In this document: one piece after another, positions 26,475-34,930 of the stretch
Numbering within the stretch: position 1 is the first letter of the stretch
Layout: every line of letters starts with the position of its first letter
DNA from: Nitrosarchaeum sp.
GTDB taxonomy: Archaea > Thermoproteota > Nitrososphaeria > Nitrososphaerales > Nitrosopumilaceae
Reading direction: 5' to 3'
Length of the DNA: 64,000 nucleotides
Assembly: GCF_035968265.1 (NCBI RefSeq)
Contig: NZ_JAVYIM010000004.1
Span: forward strand, 124,001 to 188,000
Notes under the pieces: generated by a model
Database searches by the model: none
The model's input: only the letters and a program-made list of their open reading frames with translations
Told to the model about the DNA's origin: nothing
Made by a program: the position numbers and the translations under genes

Positions 26475-27307
26475 CTTAAAACCTCGCGTGAACCAATTTC
26501 GTTACTCAATCCTAACAAGCTAACCATTTTTGCAAGTTCTTTGTCAGATATTTTACAGTTGTTATGTGCCAGCTTCAATGCATATGGATATCCTCCAACA
26601 CTACTTTTGTATAGTTTATTCATTATTGATTTTATTTCATCGTTATCTCTATTTCCACCTAAAAATTCTAGCTTTATGATTGGTGTTGAATCACTTAATC
26701 TCACAAATGTCGAAGAAATTACTTTATCTACTCCATATTTCTTTTCAACAAATATCTTGCTAAATCCTGCACCTTTTGTTATGTGATTATAATAAAAAAT
26801 ATCTCCTGCTAACGAACCTAGGTTCTCAAATTGTTTTTTTGTATTTGATGTCTTTGCAATAAAAATTACATTGTCTCTTTTTTTTATTGTTTTCACAACC
26901 ATTGCATCTAATGATGATTGTCTTGTCATAAATTGCGAATGAAGTGACCCATCCATTAATACCAAATCTACTGAATCAACAGTTTTTTCACATGCTTCAA
27001 TTTCCATTTTACTTGCAATTTTTGATAAATCTATATCCGAACCTAATCCAGAATCATGTAAATCTATCAATACTTCTCCATTTGATTTAATTGATACTGC
27101 AGTTGTTGCCCAAAGTTCAATTCCTTGAAATCTTGTATTGTTAAAACTACTGTCTATTCCAGCAGTACTCACGTCTTGTTTTGTAGGCGTAAATTCTACC
27201 CAATTCTGCTTTGCTTTCTGTAAAATCTGTTCAAATTTAGGTCCTTTTAGAATGGACAGCATTTTTTCTCTGTTGATGATGGCATCTTTGTATACAGTAT
27301 TTAGCAC
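26471..27307 (-). CDS. nurA: 5'-3' nuclease NurA
   Basis: 278-aa RNase H-fold nuclease partner of HerA. The first catalytic aspartate is in AGIDSSFN (about residue 51), and a second acidic motif lies in VLMDGSLHSQ. First gene of the minus-strand operon nurA-herA-mre11-rad50, whose members all overlap or abut, a strongly conserved archaeal arrangement. Confidence 0.92.
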   Translation of the reverse strand: MLNTVYKDAIINREKMLSILKGPKFEQILQKAKQNWVEFTPTKQDVSTAGIDSSFNNTRFQGIELWATTAVSIKSNGEVLIDLHDSGLGSDIDLSKIASKMEIEACEKTVDSVDLVLMDGSLHSQFMTRQSSLDAMVVKTIKKRDNVIFIAKTSNTKKQFENLGSLAGDIFYYNHITKGAGFSKIFVEKKYGVDKVISSTFVRLSDSTPIIKLEFLGGNRDNDEIKSIMNKLYKSSVGGYPYALKLAHNNCKISDKELAKMVSLLGLSNEIGSREVLS

Positions 27308-27381
27308 AACAATACTTTGTTGGTTTGAATAAAATCTTTAGGTTATACTGACTATTCACCTATATGACACTTAAGTTAAAC

Positions 27382-28407
27382 TCAACCAATTCTACCTTTC
27401 AAAACAATCTTTTCACTAGTACCTGATGGAGTTGAACTATCTACATATCTAATTTCGTATTCATCACCAATGTGAATTGTCTTTCCATTTATGGTTCTTG
27501 GAATTTTTATTGTCACTTCAAATATTCCTGTATTTTTTCCAGTCTCTACCAAATAATTGGAATTTGCATCAAAATCAGAATTTGACAAACTAGTTCTAAT
27601 TCCCCCTTCTCCTCTGAACTCAAATTGACTCAAAGATATCTTGTCTTCATTTTTGGAATCTTTGTTTGCATCTTGCTCGTAAATTCGTAGTGTGAATTCA
27701 TGGCCTATCCTGGAACCGCCACCAACACTTTCTACATTTGCATATGATTTTGACAATGAAACTGACTGTGTTATAGTTTGTTTATCTCCTGAATAATCTG
27801 ATGCATCCAAATATTTTATCAAGACAACATCATCTTGACTCAAAGATCTTCCATTAATGGTATCAGGCAATTGTAATTTCACATAAAACTCTCCAGTGTC
27901 AGGCCCAGTTTCAATCATCGTTGATGGACCAGTAATTGAAATCCCATTAATTGTAAATTCAAACAATCCTGCAGTTGATACAGTCTCTATTCCATTATGG
28001 GCCAAATTCAAGTCATCATCTTGAATGTAAAAATTAATCACACTGCCAGTTGATGCTGGAACAACTTTGACACTTTCCTGTTTTTTTATTGTAGTATTTT
28101 CTAGATCTTTGATGGAAACATCTGAATTTGTACTAGTTGCTCTAACTTCAATTTTTCCCAAACCTCTTTTTTCTAACCTATCTGCAGTCTCTTCACTGAC
28201 ACATGCTGGAGACCCATTATTTCTAATCACTAAGGAAAGACCTGCTTTGCAAGAAACATCCTCTACCGCAACCCCTCTTTTCATCTGCTTTCTTGGTGAT
28301 TCTGCGTCTGCACTAGTAAAACTCCCCACAATTCCAATAGATAATATCAAAAATAAGGCAATTCCAAATGATACATTTGTACCAAAACTCATAATTTTAT
28401 TATTCAT
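27382..28407 (-). CDS. Secreted surface protein with two DxDLN beta domains
   Basis: 341 aa. Signal peptide at residues 10-33 (IALFLILSIGIVGSF, then TSADAES). Residues 50-85 hold the small Cys module C-x-A-G-L-S-L-V ... SPACV ... LEKRGLG, found again in the hydrolase at 62749-63801. Two similar beta domains follow: one with DDDLNLAHNG, GLFEFTI and IETGPDTGEFYV, the other with EQDANKDSKNED, FEFRGEGG and VETGKNTGIFEV. Similar domains build thaumarchaeal S-layer and adhesin-like proteins. No C-terminal anchor is seen. Confidence 0.7.
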   Translation of the reverse strand: MNNKIMSFGTNVSFGIALFLILSIGIVGSFTSADAESPRKQMKRGVAVEDVSCKAGLSLVIRNNGSPACVSEETADRLEKRGLGKIEVRATSTNSDVSIKDLENTTIKKQESVKVVPASTGSVINFYIQDDDLNLAHNGIETVSTAGLFEFTINGISITGPSTMIETGPDTGEFYVKLQLPDTINGRSLSQDDVVLIKYLDASDYSGDKQTITQSVSLSKSYANVESVGGGSRIGHEFTLRIYEQDANKDSKNEDKISLSQFEFRGEGGIRTSLSNSDFDANSNYLVETGKNTGIFEVTIKIPRTINGKTIHIGDEYEIRYVDSSTPSGTSEKIVLKGRIG

Positions 28408-28507
28408 TTTTTACCATAAATAGATTGATGATAAATCATACTTGTTTCAAATTATCGACTATGATAATCTGACAATTAATTATATTTAATAAAATTAATT
28501 TTTTATT

Positions 28508-29083
28508 ATGAAATTTGTTTTTGTCTCTGTTATTCTTTTGATGTTGATTCCAACTAGTTTTGCTTTTGGCAGTCATATCATTGATGATATGGATGCATTT
28601 GCCCAGTACCTGGATATTACTCAAATTTCCTCTGAAAAATATGTCCTAACAATTAATGATAAGACATATGATATTCATTATGGGTATCATGGCAGTTTTG
28701 AAGTAAATCTAGAAAAATCAGAAGAATATCCAAAACTATCTTCTATGGAAATAGTTCCTGAAAGAAAGTCAATCCAAATTACTATGGAGAGTGTCCCTTC
28801 AACTAGTATTTTTTGGCTACGACTACCACTTGATGTAATTTCTGCTGAAGGTGCACAATACAAGCTAACAATTGATGGTGTAGATACACCATACGACCTA
28901 ATCAAATATCCTGACAACTATGCATTGGGAATGATGCTCCCAAAGGATGCAAAAAATGTTGAAATTATTGGAACATATGTTGTTCCTGAATTTGGAATGT
29001 TGCCAATTATGATTTTAGGAATTGTTCTTGTTGGTACAGTTTATCTTGCTAGAAAATCTTCTTTTGGTTCTAGATTCCAGTAA
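28508..29083 (+). CDS. PEFG-CTERM surface protein
   Basis: 191 aa. N-terminal signal peptide MKFVFVSVILLMLIPTSFAFG. The C-terminus reads VVPEFGMLPIMILGIVLVG followed by a basic tail, which is the PEFG-CTERM sorting signal recognised by thaumarchaeal archaeosortase. The protein is therefore expected to be exported, cleaved and attached to the surface. The 130-aa middle is beta-rich with no known domain. TATA-like TATATTTAATAA just upstream at 28480-28491. Confidence 0.85.
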   Translation: MKFVFVSVILLMLIPTSFAFGSHIIDDMDAFAQYLDITQISSEKYVLTINDKTYDIHYGYHGSFEVNLEKSEEYPKLSSMEIVPERKSIQITMESVPSTSIFWLRLPLDVISAEGAQYKLTIDGVDTPYDLIKYPDNYALGMMLPKDAKNVEIIGTYVVPEFGMLPIMILGIVLVGTVYLARKSSFGSRFQ

Positions 29084-29118
29084 TGCGACAAATAATGCCT
29101 AATTATTTTAGATTAATT

Positions 29119-29145
29119 AAGTGATAATTCCAAGTAATATCACTT
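29119..29145 (+). promoter_or_regulatory. Inverted repeat at the nadX start
   Basis: AAGTGATA (29119-29126) and TATCACTT (29138-29145) are perfect 8-bp arms with an 11-nt spacer. The second arm includes the first two bases of the TTG start codon. This position suits an operator or a translation-controlling hairpin. Confidence 0.4.
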
Positions 29146-29962
29146 GAAAAGAATCGGACTCTTGGGGTGTGGAGCAATTGGGACTCAAATTGCATTGGCA
29201 ATTGATTCAGGTAAAATTCCTGGCATTCTAACTCATGTGTATGATGCCTCAAAAGACGCATCATCTGCTCTAGTTAGTAAATTAAAAAATAAACCAGTAA
29301 TTGTTGAAAATCCACACCTTCTATCTTCCCATCCAGTTGATATTGTTGTAGAGGCAGCATCCCAAGAAGCAGTTAGAAATGTAGCTCACAGTGTATTGCA
29401 AAATAAACGAGACTTGATGATCATGAGTGTTGGCGCATTACTTGATGAATCAATCTATGATATCTTGTCTGAAGCATGTGAACATTTTCATAAAACCATC
29501 TACTTGCCCTCTGGTGCAATTGGTGGATTGGATGCAATAAAATCAGTCTCTGATTTACTAGAATCAGTTACTCTAACTACTACCAAACATCCAAAGTCAC
29601 TCAAGGGTGCAAAATTCTTTGAGACATCAAAGATTGATCTAGAAAAAATCACAACACCAACAATCATCTTTGAAGGAACAGCCAAAGAAGCAGTAACATT
29701 ATTTCCTGCAAACATTAACGTTGCAGCATTACTTAGTCTAGTTGGAATGGGAAGTGAAAAGACAATGGTAAAAATTGTTGCAGATCCAAACACTGACAAA
29801 AATACTCATACCATTGTTGCACAAGGAAAATTTGGAAAGATGTCATTTAACATTGAAAATATTCCAGATGAGACAAACCCAAAAACAAGCAAACTGGCAA
29901 TTTTATCTGCAATTGAAACTCTAAGAAAATATTGTTCCAGTGGAATATCTATTGGAACATAA
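29144..29962 (+). CDS. nadX: L-aspartate dehydrogenase
   Basis: 272-aa NAD(P)-dependent enzyme making iminoaspartate from aspartate, the first step of NAD synthesis. Rossmann motif GLLGCGAIGTQIA at the N-terminus, the family motif PSGAIGGLDAIKS (about 125) and NINVAALLSLVG (about 190). TTG start at 29144. It replaces the oxygen-dependent NadB. The next gene is nadA, and nadC is close, so the whole pathway is here. Confidence 0.9.
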   Translation: MKRIGLLGCGAIGTQIALAIDSGKIPGILTHVYDASKDASSALVSKLKNKPVIVENPHLLSSHPVDIVVEAASQEAVRNVAHSVLQNKRDLMIMSVGALLDESIYDILSEACEHFHKTIYLPSGAIGGLDAIKSVSDLLESVTLTTTKHPKSLKGAKFFETSKIDLEKITTPTIIFEGTAKEAVTLFPANINVAALLSLVGMGSEKTMVKIVADPNTDKNTHTIVAQGKFGKMSFNIENIPDETNPKTSKLAILSAIETLRKYCSSGISIGT

Positions 29963-29981
29963 TATGGCAAGAATTGCCATA
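29963..29981 (+). terminator. Hairpin directly after nadX
   Basis: TATGGCAA-gaa-TTGCCATA, perfect 8-bp arms beginning at the base after the nadX stop. It is followed by CTATTTTTTAG, a T-rich run like archaeal termination signals. Alternatively an operator for nadA, 61 nt downstream. Confidence 0.5.
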
Positions 29982-30042
29982 ATTGCCTATTTTTTAGAGT
30001 AAACCAGACCTGATCTTATTCTTTAAATGACTACCTCATGCA

Positions 30043-31011
30043 TTGACTTTGGAAATGTTAGTTCAACAATCATCTAGTCTCAAAGAGGAAATCGTGCGTC
30101 TAAAAAAAGAAAAAGACGTTGTTATCTTGGCTCATAATTATCAAATTCCCGATGTCCAAGATATCGCAGATTTTACTGGGGACTCGCTAGGTCTATCAAG
30201 ACAAGCAGCCAAAGTTCCACAAAAAACAATTCTCTTTTGTGGTGTCCACTTTATGGCAGAGACTGCTGCAATCATCTCACCTGAAAAAAGAGTACTGATT
30301 CCTGATTTAGAAGCTGGATGTTCCCTATCTGATTCAATTACTATAGATGAACTAAGAAACTGGAAGAAACAACATCCAAATGCAATCACAGTTGGTTATG
30401 TAAATACAACTGCAGAGATAAAATCTGAATTAGATTACTGTTGTACTTCAGCAAATGCTGTAAATGTAGTAAATGCAATTCCAGCTGATAAAGAAATTTT
30501 ATTCTTACCTGACATGTTTTTGGGTTCTTATGTTGCCAAAGTTACTGGAAGAAAGAACATGTTCATTTGGGCAGGTGAATGCCATGTCCATGCCGGCATC
30601 AAACCAGAAGATATCACAAACAAACTAAATTCACTCAAAGACGCTGAATTTGTAATTCATCCTGAATGCAGTTGTACTACACCAATGATGTATGATGCAG
30701 CATCTGGAAGTTTTGATGGAAACAAAGTCTCTATCTTATCCACTGAAGGAATGTTAAATCACGTAAATAATTCCAAGGCCAAGAACTTTGTTGTTGCAAC
30801 TGAAACTGGAATCTTATACAAAATGAAACAACAAAATCCAGACAAAAATTTCATCCCAGCTTCTGAAAAAGCAGAATGCCAATACATGAAGATGATAACC
30901 CTTGAAAAAGTCTATGATGCTCTAGTTCAAGAGAAAAACCAAGTAGTGGTACCAAAAGAGATTGCAGACAAGGCAAGAACTGCAATAGAGCGAATGCTTG
31001 CAATTAGCTAA
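30043..31011 (+). CDS. nadA: Quinolinate synthase
   Basis: 322-aa 4Fe-4S enzyme condensing iminoaspartate with dihydroxyacetone phosphate to quinolinate. The three cluster cysteines are visible in FCGVHFMAE (about 82), DYCCTSANAV and HPECSCTT. NYQIPDVQDIADFTGDSL marks the first domain. TTG at 30043 is used; ATG at 30055 is an alternative because a TATA-like TTTAAATG at 30022-30029 points to a start near 30050. Confidence 0.93.
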   Translation: MTLEMLVQQSSSLKEEIVRLKKEKDVVILAHNYQIPDVQDIADFTGDSLGLSRQAAKVPQKTILFCGVHFMAETAAIISPEKRVLIPDLEAGCSLSDSITIDELRNWKKQHPNAITVGYVNTTAEIKSELDYCCTSANAVNVVNAIPADKEILFLPDMFLGSYVAKVTGRKNMFIWAGECHVHAGIKPEDITNKLNSLKDAEFVIHPECSCTTPMMYDAASGSFDGNKVSILSTEGMLNHVNNSKAKNFVVATETGILYKMKQQNPDKNFIPASEKAECQYMKMITLEKVYDALVQEKNQVVVPKEIADKARTAIERMLAIS

Positions 31012-31064
31012 TCTGAGCCTAATTTCCCAACTATCTTATTTGGCCTATTTCAAATAATTTTGAT

Positions 31065-31445
31065 TTGGTAGGTCTATTTGGCAAAAATCCTAAAGAAAAA
31101 AATACTTTACAAAAAAGAAAAGACTTACGAAAATTAGTCAAACAAAAACAATACGATGACGCCTTGAAATTAGGATTAGAGATACTACAAAAAGCACAAT
31201 ATGAACAAAATGTCTTGTTTATTGTTGGTGGCATACACTATATGAGAAATCAATATCAAACTGCCATGCCCTATTTTGAAAAGGCATTAGATATTGGAGC
31301 TTATGATGTTGAAGTTTTAACTCTCAAAGCAAACTCTCATTATTTTCTTGGAGAGCCCAAAAAAGCACTTGCATGTTGTGAAAAAATTAAAGAAATTGAT
31401 CCAAAAAATAAAGCAGTTGCTGAATTGATATCTAAAATAAAATAA
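31065..31445 (+). CDS. Small TPR-repeat protein
   Basis: 126 aa, TTG start. Predicted all-helical with about three tetratricopeptide-like repeats (YDDALKLGLEILQKAQ, YQTAMPYFEKALDIG, PKKALACCEKIKEIDPKN). It lies between nadA and the convergent nadC, and its stop codon abuts the nadC stop. It is probably a protein-protein adaptor; partner unknown. Confidence 0.75.
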   Translation: MVGLFGKNPKEKNTLQKRKDLRKLVKQKQYDDALKLGLEILQKAQYEQNVLFIVGGIHYMRNQYQTAMPYFEKALDIGAYDVEVLTLKANSHYFLGEPKKALACCEKIKEIDPKNKAVAELISKIK

Positions 31446-32261
31446 TCATACTTCTAAACTCATGTCTATTCCCTTGACAGAGTTTGTAATACTTCCAATA
31501 GATATGATATCTACTCCTGTTTTTCCATACTTTGCAATATTTTTTGCATTAATTCCACCTGATGCTTCAAGTAGTACTTTACCTCGCAACTTTTTTCCTT
31601 TGAGAATTTGAATTGTTTTTTTAATTTGTTCTGGCGTAAAATTATCTAACATAATTATAGTAGCACCTTCTCTTGCTGCCAATACTGCATCTGCAGTATT
31701 TTCAACTTCAACTTCAAATTTTTTATGTTTTTTCTTTGCACTTTTAATCAAAGACAACAAATCACTTACTGCAATGTGATTGTCTTTAATCATGACCATC
31801 TCATCTAATCTTAATCGGTGTCTCACTCCACCTCCAATCTCTACTGCCTCTTTATCGAAATATCTCAGGCCAGGAGCTGTCTTTCTTGTGGCGTACAATT
31901 TGGTTTTATTTGCAATCTTTTTTACCAATTCATTTGTCTGAGTAGCAATCCCGCTCATTCTTGTAAGCAAATTAAGCGCAGTTCGCTCACATGTGAGAAT
32001 CTTTCCCGCATCCCCAGTTATCTTCAAAATCACATCATTAGGATTTACCCTACTGCCATCTTTTTTTACAATTGTTACACTGCATCCTTTTAATTTGAAA
32101 ATCTCTCTAGCATGATTCACACCAGCCACTATAGCTTTCTCCCTTGAGATAATTTTAGCAGTAATTTTTTTTCTAGGTAAGAGAACACTGGTAACATCTC
32201 CTTTGCCAATATCTTCAGCTAAAAATGCAATTAGCTGTTTTTTAGAATTAAATGAAATCAT
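31446..32261 (-). CDS. nadC: Nicotinate-nucleotide pyrophosphorylase (carboxylating)
   Basis: 271-aa enzyme converting quinolinate and PRPP to nicotinate mononucleotide. Seen: GKGDVTS near the N-terminus, the RTALNLLTRMSGIAT helix, RKTAPGLR, GGGVRHRLRLDEMVMIKDNH and the LLEASGGIN phosphate-binding end. Downstream of the rpo7-spt4 pair on the minus strand with a 37-nt gap, so it may be read from the same or its own promoter. Confidence 0.93.
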   Translation of the reverse strand: MISFNSKKQLIAFLAEDIGKGDVTSVLLPRKKITAKIISREKAIVAGVNHAREIFKLKGCSVTIVKKDGSRVNPNDVILKITGDAGKILTCERTALNLLTRMSGIATQTNELVKKIANKTKLYATRKTAPGLRYFDKEAVEIGGGVRHRLRLDEMVMIKDNHIAVSDLLSLIKSAKKKHKKFEVEVENTADAVLAAREGATIIMLDNFTPEQIKKTIQILKGKKLRGKVLLEASGGINAKNIAKYGKTGVDIISIGSITNSVKGIDMSLEV

Positions 32262-32298
32262 GATGATATTGAACTTTGTATGATTTTAAAGATTAAGT

Positions 32299-32487
32299 TT
32301 ACGTAACTTTGATTGCGTATTTGCCTTTTTGTTTAATTCCTAATGTTTTTGAAATTTGAGAATTTGTTGGGTCTACAACTAGTACGACTCCATTCCAGTC
32401 TGGTGTCAAATCTGATGATTTACATGCTGGACAAACTTTGCCTGTAGTTACAAACTTGCATTTTCTACAAGCCATCTCTCGAGCCAT
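32299..32487 (-). CDS. spt4: Transcription elongation factor Spt4 (RpoE'')
   Basis: 62-aa zinc protein that pairs with Spt5 on RNA polymerase. Four cysteines in CRKC and CPACKS, then DWNGVVLVVDPTNSQI and a C-terminal KQKGKYAIKV, all typical. Its ATG follows the rpo7 stop directly, the standard archaeal order. Confidence 0.95.
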   Translation of the reverse strand: MAREMACRKCKFVTTGKVCPACKSSDLTPDWNGVVLVVDPTNSQISKTLGIKQKGKYAIKVT

Positions 32488-33081
32488 TTAACTTGCCTCT
32501 ACTTTAGCTTCTTTTGAATCGCTAGAACCGCCAGATGATTTTTTAATCTCTTCTGCAATCCATGCATCTGCACCAAGGAATGGTTGTCTACATGTGATTC
32601 CAATCTTTCCCATTGCAGCAGCTTTACCTAATGATACTGCAGTAATTCTTGCTCTAAGTGTGGACCCAACTTTTAATGTTCTGCCACTTTGATTAGCTAA
32701 AATCATTCCAGATTTTACATCACTCTTTAGATAGTCATCCATAACTTGTGATAAGTGTAGTAATGCATCAGTTGGACCAATTCTTACAAATGCTCCAAAG
32801 TCTGTAATGTCTACAATTTCTCCTTGAACAATTTCTTGGAGTTTTGGATAAAATGTCAATGCTTCAAACTCTACTCTGTGGAAAGTTCCACCGTCTCCGG
32901 CAATCATCTTTCCCATTTCGTCAACTTTGGCATCTAAAATCATAATGATGTAACCTAATTCTGCATTAATCATGCTCTCATACTTGTCTTTGAGAATGTT
33001 TGTTGCAGCCTTTTTGAGTGCGGTTCCAAACAAGCTTGGAGGAATCCTAACAACATCAACTAGGGTGGATATAGAAAACAA
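32488..33081 (-). CDS. rpo7: RNA polymerase subunit Rpo7 (RpoE')
   Basis: 197-aa stalk subunit. N-terminal RNP-like domain starting FSISTLVDVVRIPPSLFG, central ALTFYPKLQEIVQGEIVDITDFGAFVRIGP S1 RNA-binding fold, and a Ser/Glu-rich tail. It forms the Rpo4/7 stalk that binds nascent RNA. Operon with spt4. Confidence 0.95.
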   Translation of the reverse strand: MFSISTLVDVVRIPPSLFGTALKKAATNILKDKYESMINAELGYIIMILDAKVDEMGKMIAGDGGTFHRVEFEALTFYPKLQEIVQGEIVDITDFGAFVRIGPTDALLHLSQVMDDYLKSDVKSGMILANQSGRTLKVGSTLRARITAVSLGKAAAMGKIGITCRQPFLGADAWIAEEIKKSSGGSSDSKEAKVEAS

Positions 33082-33196
33082 CTGTGTGTTTTTGTTGAAT
33101 TTGAATTTATGAATCTTTGGGTAATTTACGCTTTGTTTGAGTAAATTTTTATCAATTTTTCAAATAATCTGCGTTTTTTTACTCATCTAACCTATG

Positions 33197-33204
33197 TTTA
33201 AATA
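33197..33204 (+). promoter_or_regulatory. TATA box of the mrp-type gene
   Basis: TTTAAATA centred 27 nt before the ATG at 33228. A start site at 33226-33228 gives an essentially leaderless transcript. Confidence 0.55.
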
Positions 33205-33227
33205 ATGTAAAGCGACTTTTTGACCCA

Positions 33228-34331
33228 ATGGTCGGAGTAGATCAAGTTCTCGAAAAACTTAGCACCGTAATTGATCCAGATTTGAAAAAAGACATCGTAT
33301 CTATGGGAATGATCAAAGACCTTGAACTTAATGATAATAATCTAAAATTTACTTTGGAGCTTACCACTCCTGCATGTCCGTTTAATGTAGAGATTGAAGA
33401 TGATGTAAGAAAAGCAATTGGCGAACTCAAAGAACTCAAAAATTTTGATATGAAAGTAACTGCAAAAGTAATGGAAGGTCGTTCCCTTGATGCAGACACC
33501 AGTATGGCAACTGTCAAAAATATTATCGGTGTTGCAAGTGGTAAAGGCGGTGTAGGAAAATCTACTGTCTCTTTGAATCTGGCTTTAGCTTTACAACAAA
33601 CTGGCGCTAAAGTTGGTTTGCTTGATGCAGATATCTATGGTCCAAGTATTCCTCTGATGCTTGGCATGAAGAGTGGTCACATGGAAGTAGAAGATAACAA
33701 ACTACAACCTGCAAAGTATAATGGCCTTCAAGTAGTCTCTTTTGGATTTTTTGCAGAGCAATCACACCAGGCAGCAATTTACAGAGGCCCAATCATTTCC
33801 GGAATCTTGAAACAATTTTTAGTTGATACTAATTGGTCTGATTTAGATTATCTAATTGTAGACCTTCCACCTGGTACTGGTGATATTCCATTAACCCTTG
33901 CACAAACAATTCCAATTACCGGAATTTTGGTTGTAACAACTCCACAAGATGTAGCAAGCAATGTCGCAGTAAAAGCAATCAGCATGTTTGAAAAATTAAA
34001 TGTTCCAATTATTGGTGTTGTAGAAAACATGAGTCACTTTATCTGTCCAAGCTGCAACGATAAACACTATATCTTTGGTGATGGCGGTGCACAAAAAATC
34101 AGCGAGCAATTTAAAATTCCATTCTTAGGTGAAATTCCATTAAACTCTGGAATAATGTCTGGTTCTGATTTAGGTAAACCAATAATGATTACTAGTCCTG
34201 ATTCTCCAAGCGCAGTTGCATTTAGAACCAGTGCAAAAAATATTGCAGCCCAATGTAGTATTCTTGCTGCAAAGATGCAAGACGAGATGAAATCTACAGA
34301 GACCCCTGAAGATACTCCAAAAGCAAACTAA
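33228..34331 (+). CDS. Mrp/NBP35-family Fe-S carrier ATPase with MIP18 domain
   Basis: 367 aa. Residues 1-90 are a MIP18/DUF59 domain (VIDPDLKKDIVSMGMI, TTPACPFN). The P-loop ATPase follows with GKGGVGKSTVSLNLA (about 104), LLDADIYGPSIP and LIVDLPPGTGD. The C-terminal CPSC pair (FICPSCNDKHY) is where Mrp/ApbC proteins hold a bridging 4Fe-4S cluster. It delivers clusters to apo-proteins in the cytoplasm. The dephospho-CoA kinase gene is 9 nt downstream. Confidence 0.9.
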   Translation: MVGVDQVLEKLSTVIDPDLKKDIVSMGMIKDLELNDNNLKFTLELTTPACPFNVEIEDDVRKAIGELKELKNFDMKVTAKVMEGRSLDADTSMATVKNIIGVASGKGGVGKSTVSLNLALALQQTGAKVGLLDADIYGPSIPLMLGMKSGHMEVEDNKLQPAKYNGLQVVSFGFFAEQSHQAAIYRGPIISGILKQFLVDTNWSDLDYLIVDLPPGTGDIPLTLAQTIPITGILVVTTPQDVASNVAVKAISMFEKLNVPIIGVVENMSHFICPSCNDKHYIFGDGGAQKISEQFKIPFLGEIPLNSGIMSGSDLGKPIMITSPDSPSAVAFRTSAKNIAAQCSILAAKMQDEMKSTETPEDTPKAN

Positions 34332-34340
34332 GCGATTTTT

Positions 34341-34838
34341 GTGAAATTACCTGCTTCTCTTAGAGCCCAACTGAAAATTCCAATGGGAATTTTAATTCCT
34401 GAAAGTCAAGTATCCAAATCAAATATTGAAAAACATCTAGAAAAAAATTCTTACATCATTACAGTAGGTGATAGAACAACTGAAAAGATGATCTCATTTG
34501 GTTTAACTCCTTCTTTGCAAATTATTGACAACTATGAAAAACGTGTAAAGCGAGAACCTACAAAAATCACCAACACATCCACTGAACTCACATGTAACAA
34601 TCCTGCAGCAGAGATTACTCCGGTAAGTATTGATATAATCAAAAAAGCATTTACCTCAAAGACACCTGTAAGACTAACTGTTGTAGGTGAAGAGGACTTG
34701 CTAGTAATCCCGGTATGTATTCATGCACCTGAAAACTCTGTAGTGCTGTATGGTCAGCCAAACGAAGGATTGGTCATAGTTAAGGTAACTCCAGAAATTA
34801 GAAATAAAACACAAAGACTACTTGATTCAATGGAATAA
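34341..34838 (+). CDS. GTP-dependent dephospho-CoA kinase (DUF359)
   Basis: 165 aa. Last step of coenzyme A synthesis in archaea, using GTP instead of ATP. Family motifs: ITVGDRTTEKMISFGLTPSLQIID (residues 38-60, partial TPP-kinase-like fold), TCNNPAAEIT, and VVGEEDLLVIPVCIHAPENSVVLYGQP near the C-terminus. GTG start. Follows mrp closely and is probably in the same transcript. Confidence 0.88.
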   Translation: MKLPASLRAQLKIPMGILIPESQVSKSNIEKHLEKNSYIITVGDRTTEKMISFGLTPSLQIIDNYEKRVKREPTKITNTSTELTCNNPAAEITPVSIDIIKKAFTSKTPVRLTVVGEEDLLVIPVCIHAPENSVVLYGQPNEGLVIVKVTPEIRNKTQRLLDSME

Positions 34839-34839
34839 A

Positions 34840-34899
34840 GGGGTATGATGAGCCGGTGGCTGTATGATTTGTGATTACACTACAAAATATTCTGACCCT
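34840..34899 (+). ncRNA. Candidate C/D box sRNA (2'-O-methylation guide)
   Basis: Starts 2 nt after the kinase stop. Box C ATGATGA (34845-34851), a 12-nt D' guide (34852-34863), D' ATGA (34864-34867), 3-nt spacer, C' GTGATTA (34871-34877), a 14-nt D guide (34878-34891) and box D CTGA (34892-34895). GGG (34841-34843) and CCC (34896-34898) pair as a terminal stem. This matches archaeal C/D geometry. D guide: CACTACAAAATATT; D' guide: GCCGGTGGCTGT. The predicted methylated target nucleotides are the partners of A34887 and G34859. Targets not identified. Confidence 0.6.
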
Positions 34900-34930
34900 A
34901 TTAATTCTCAATATCCAAAACATAATACAC

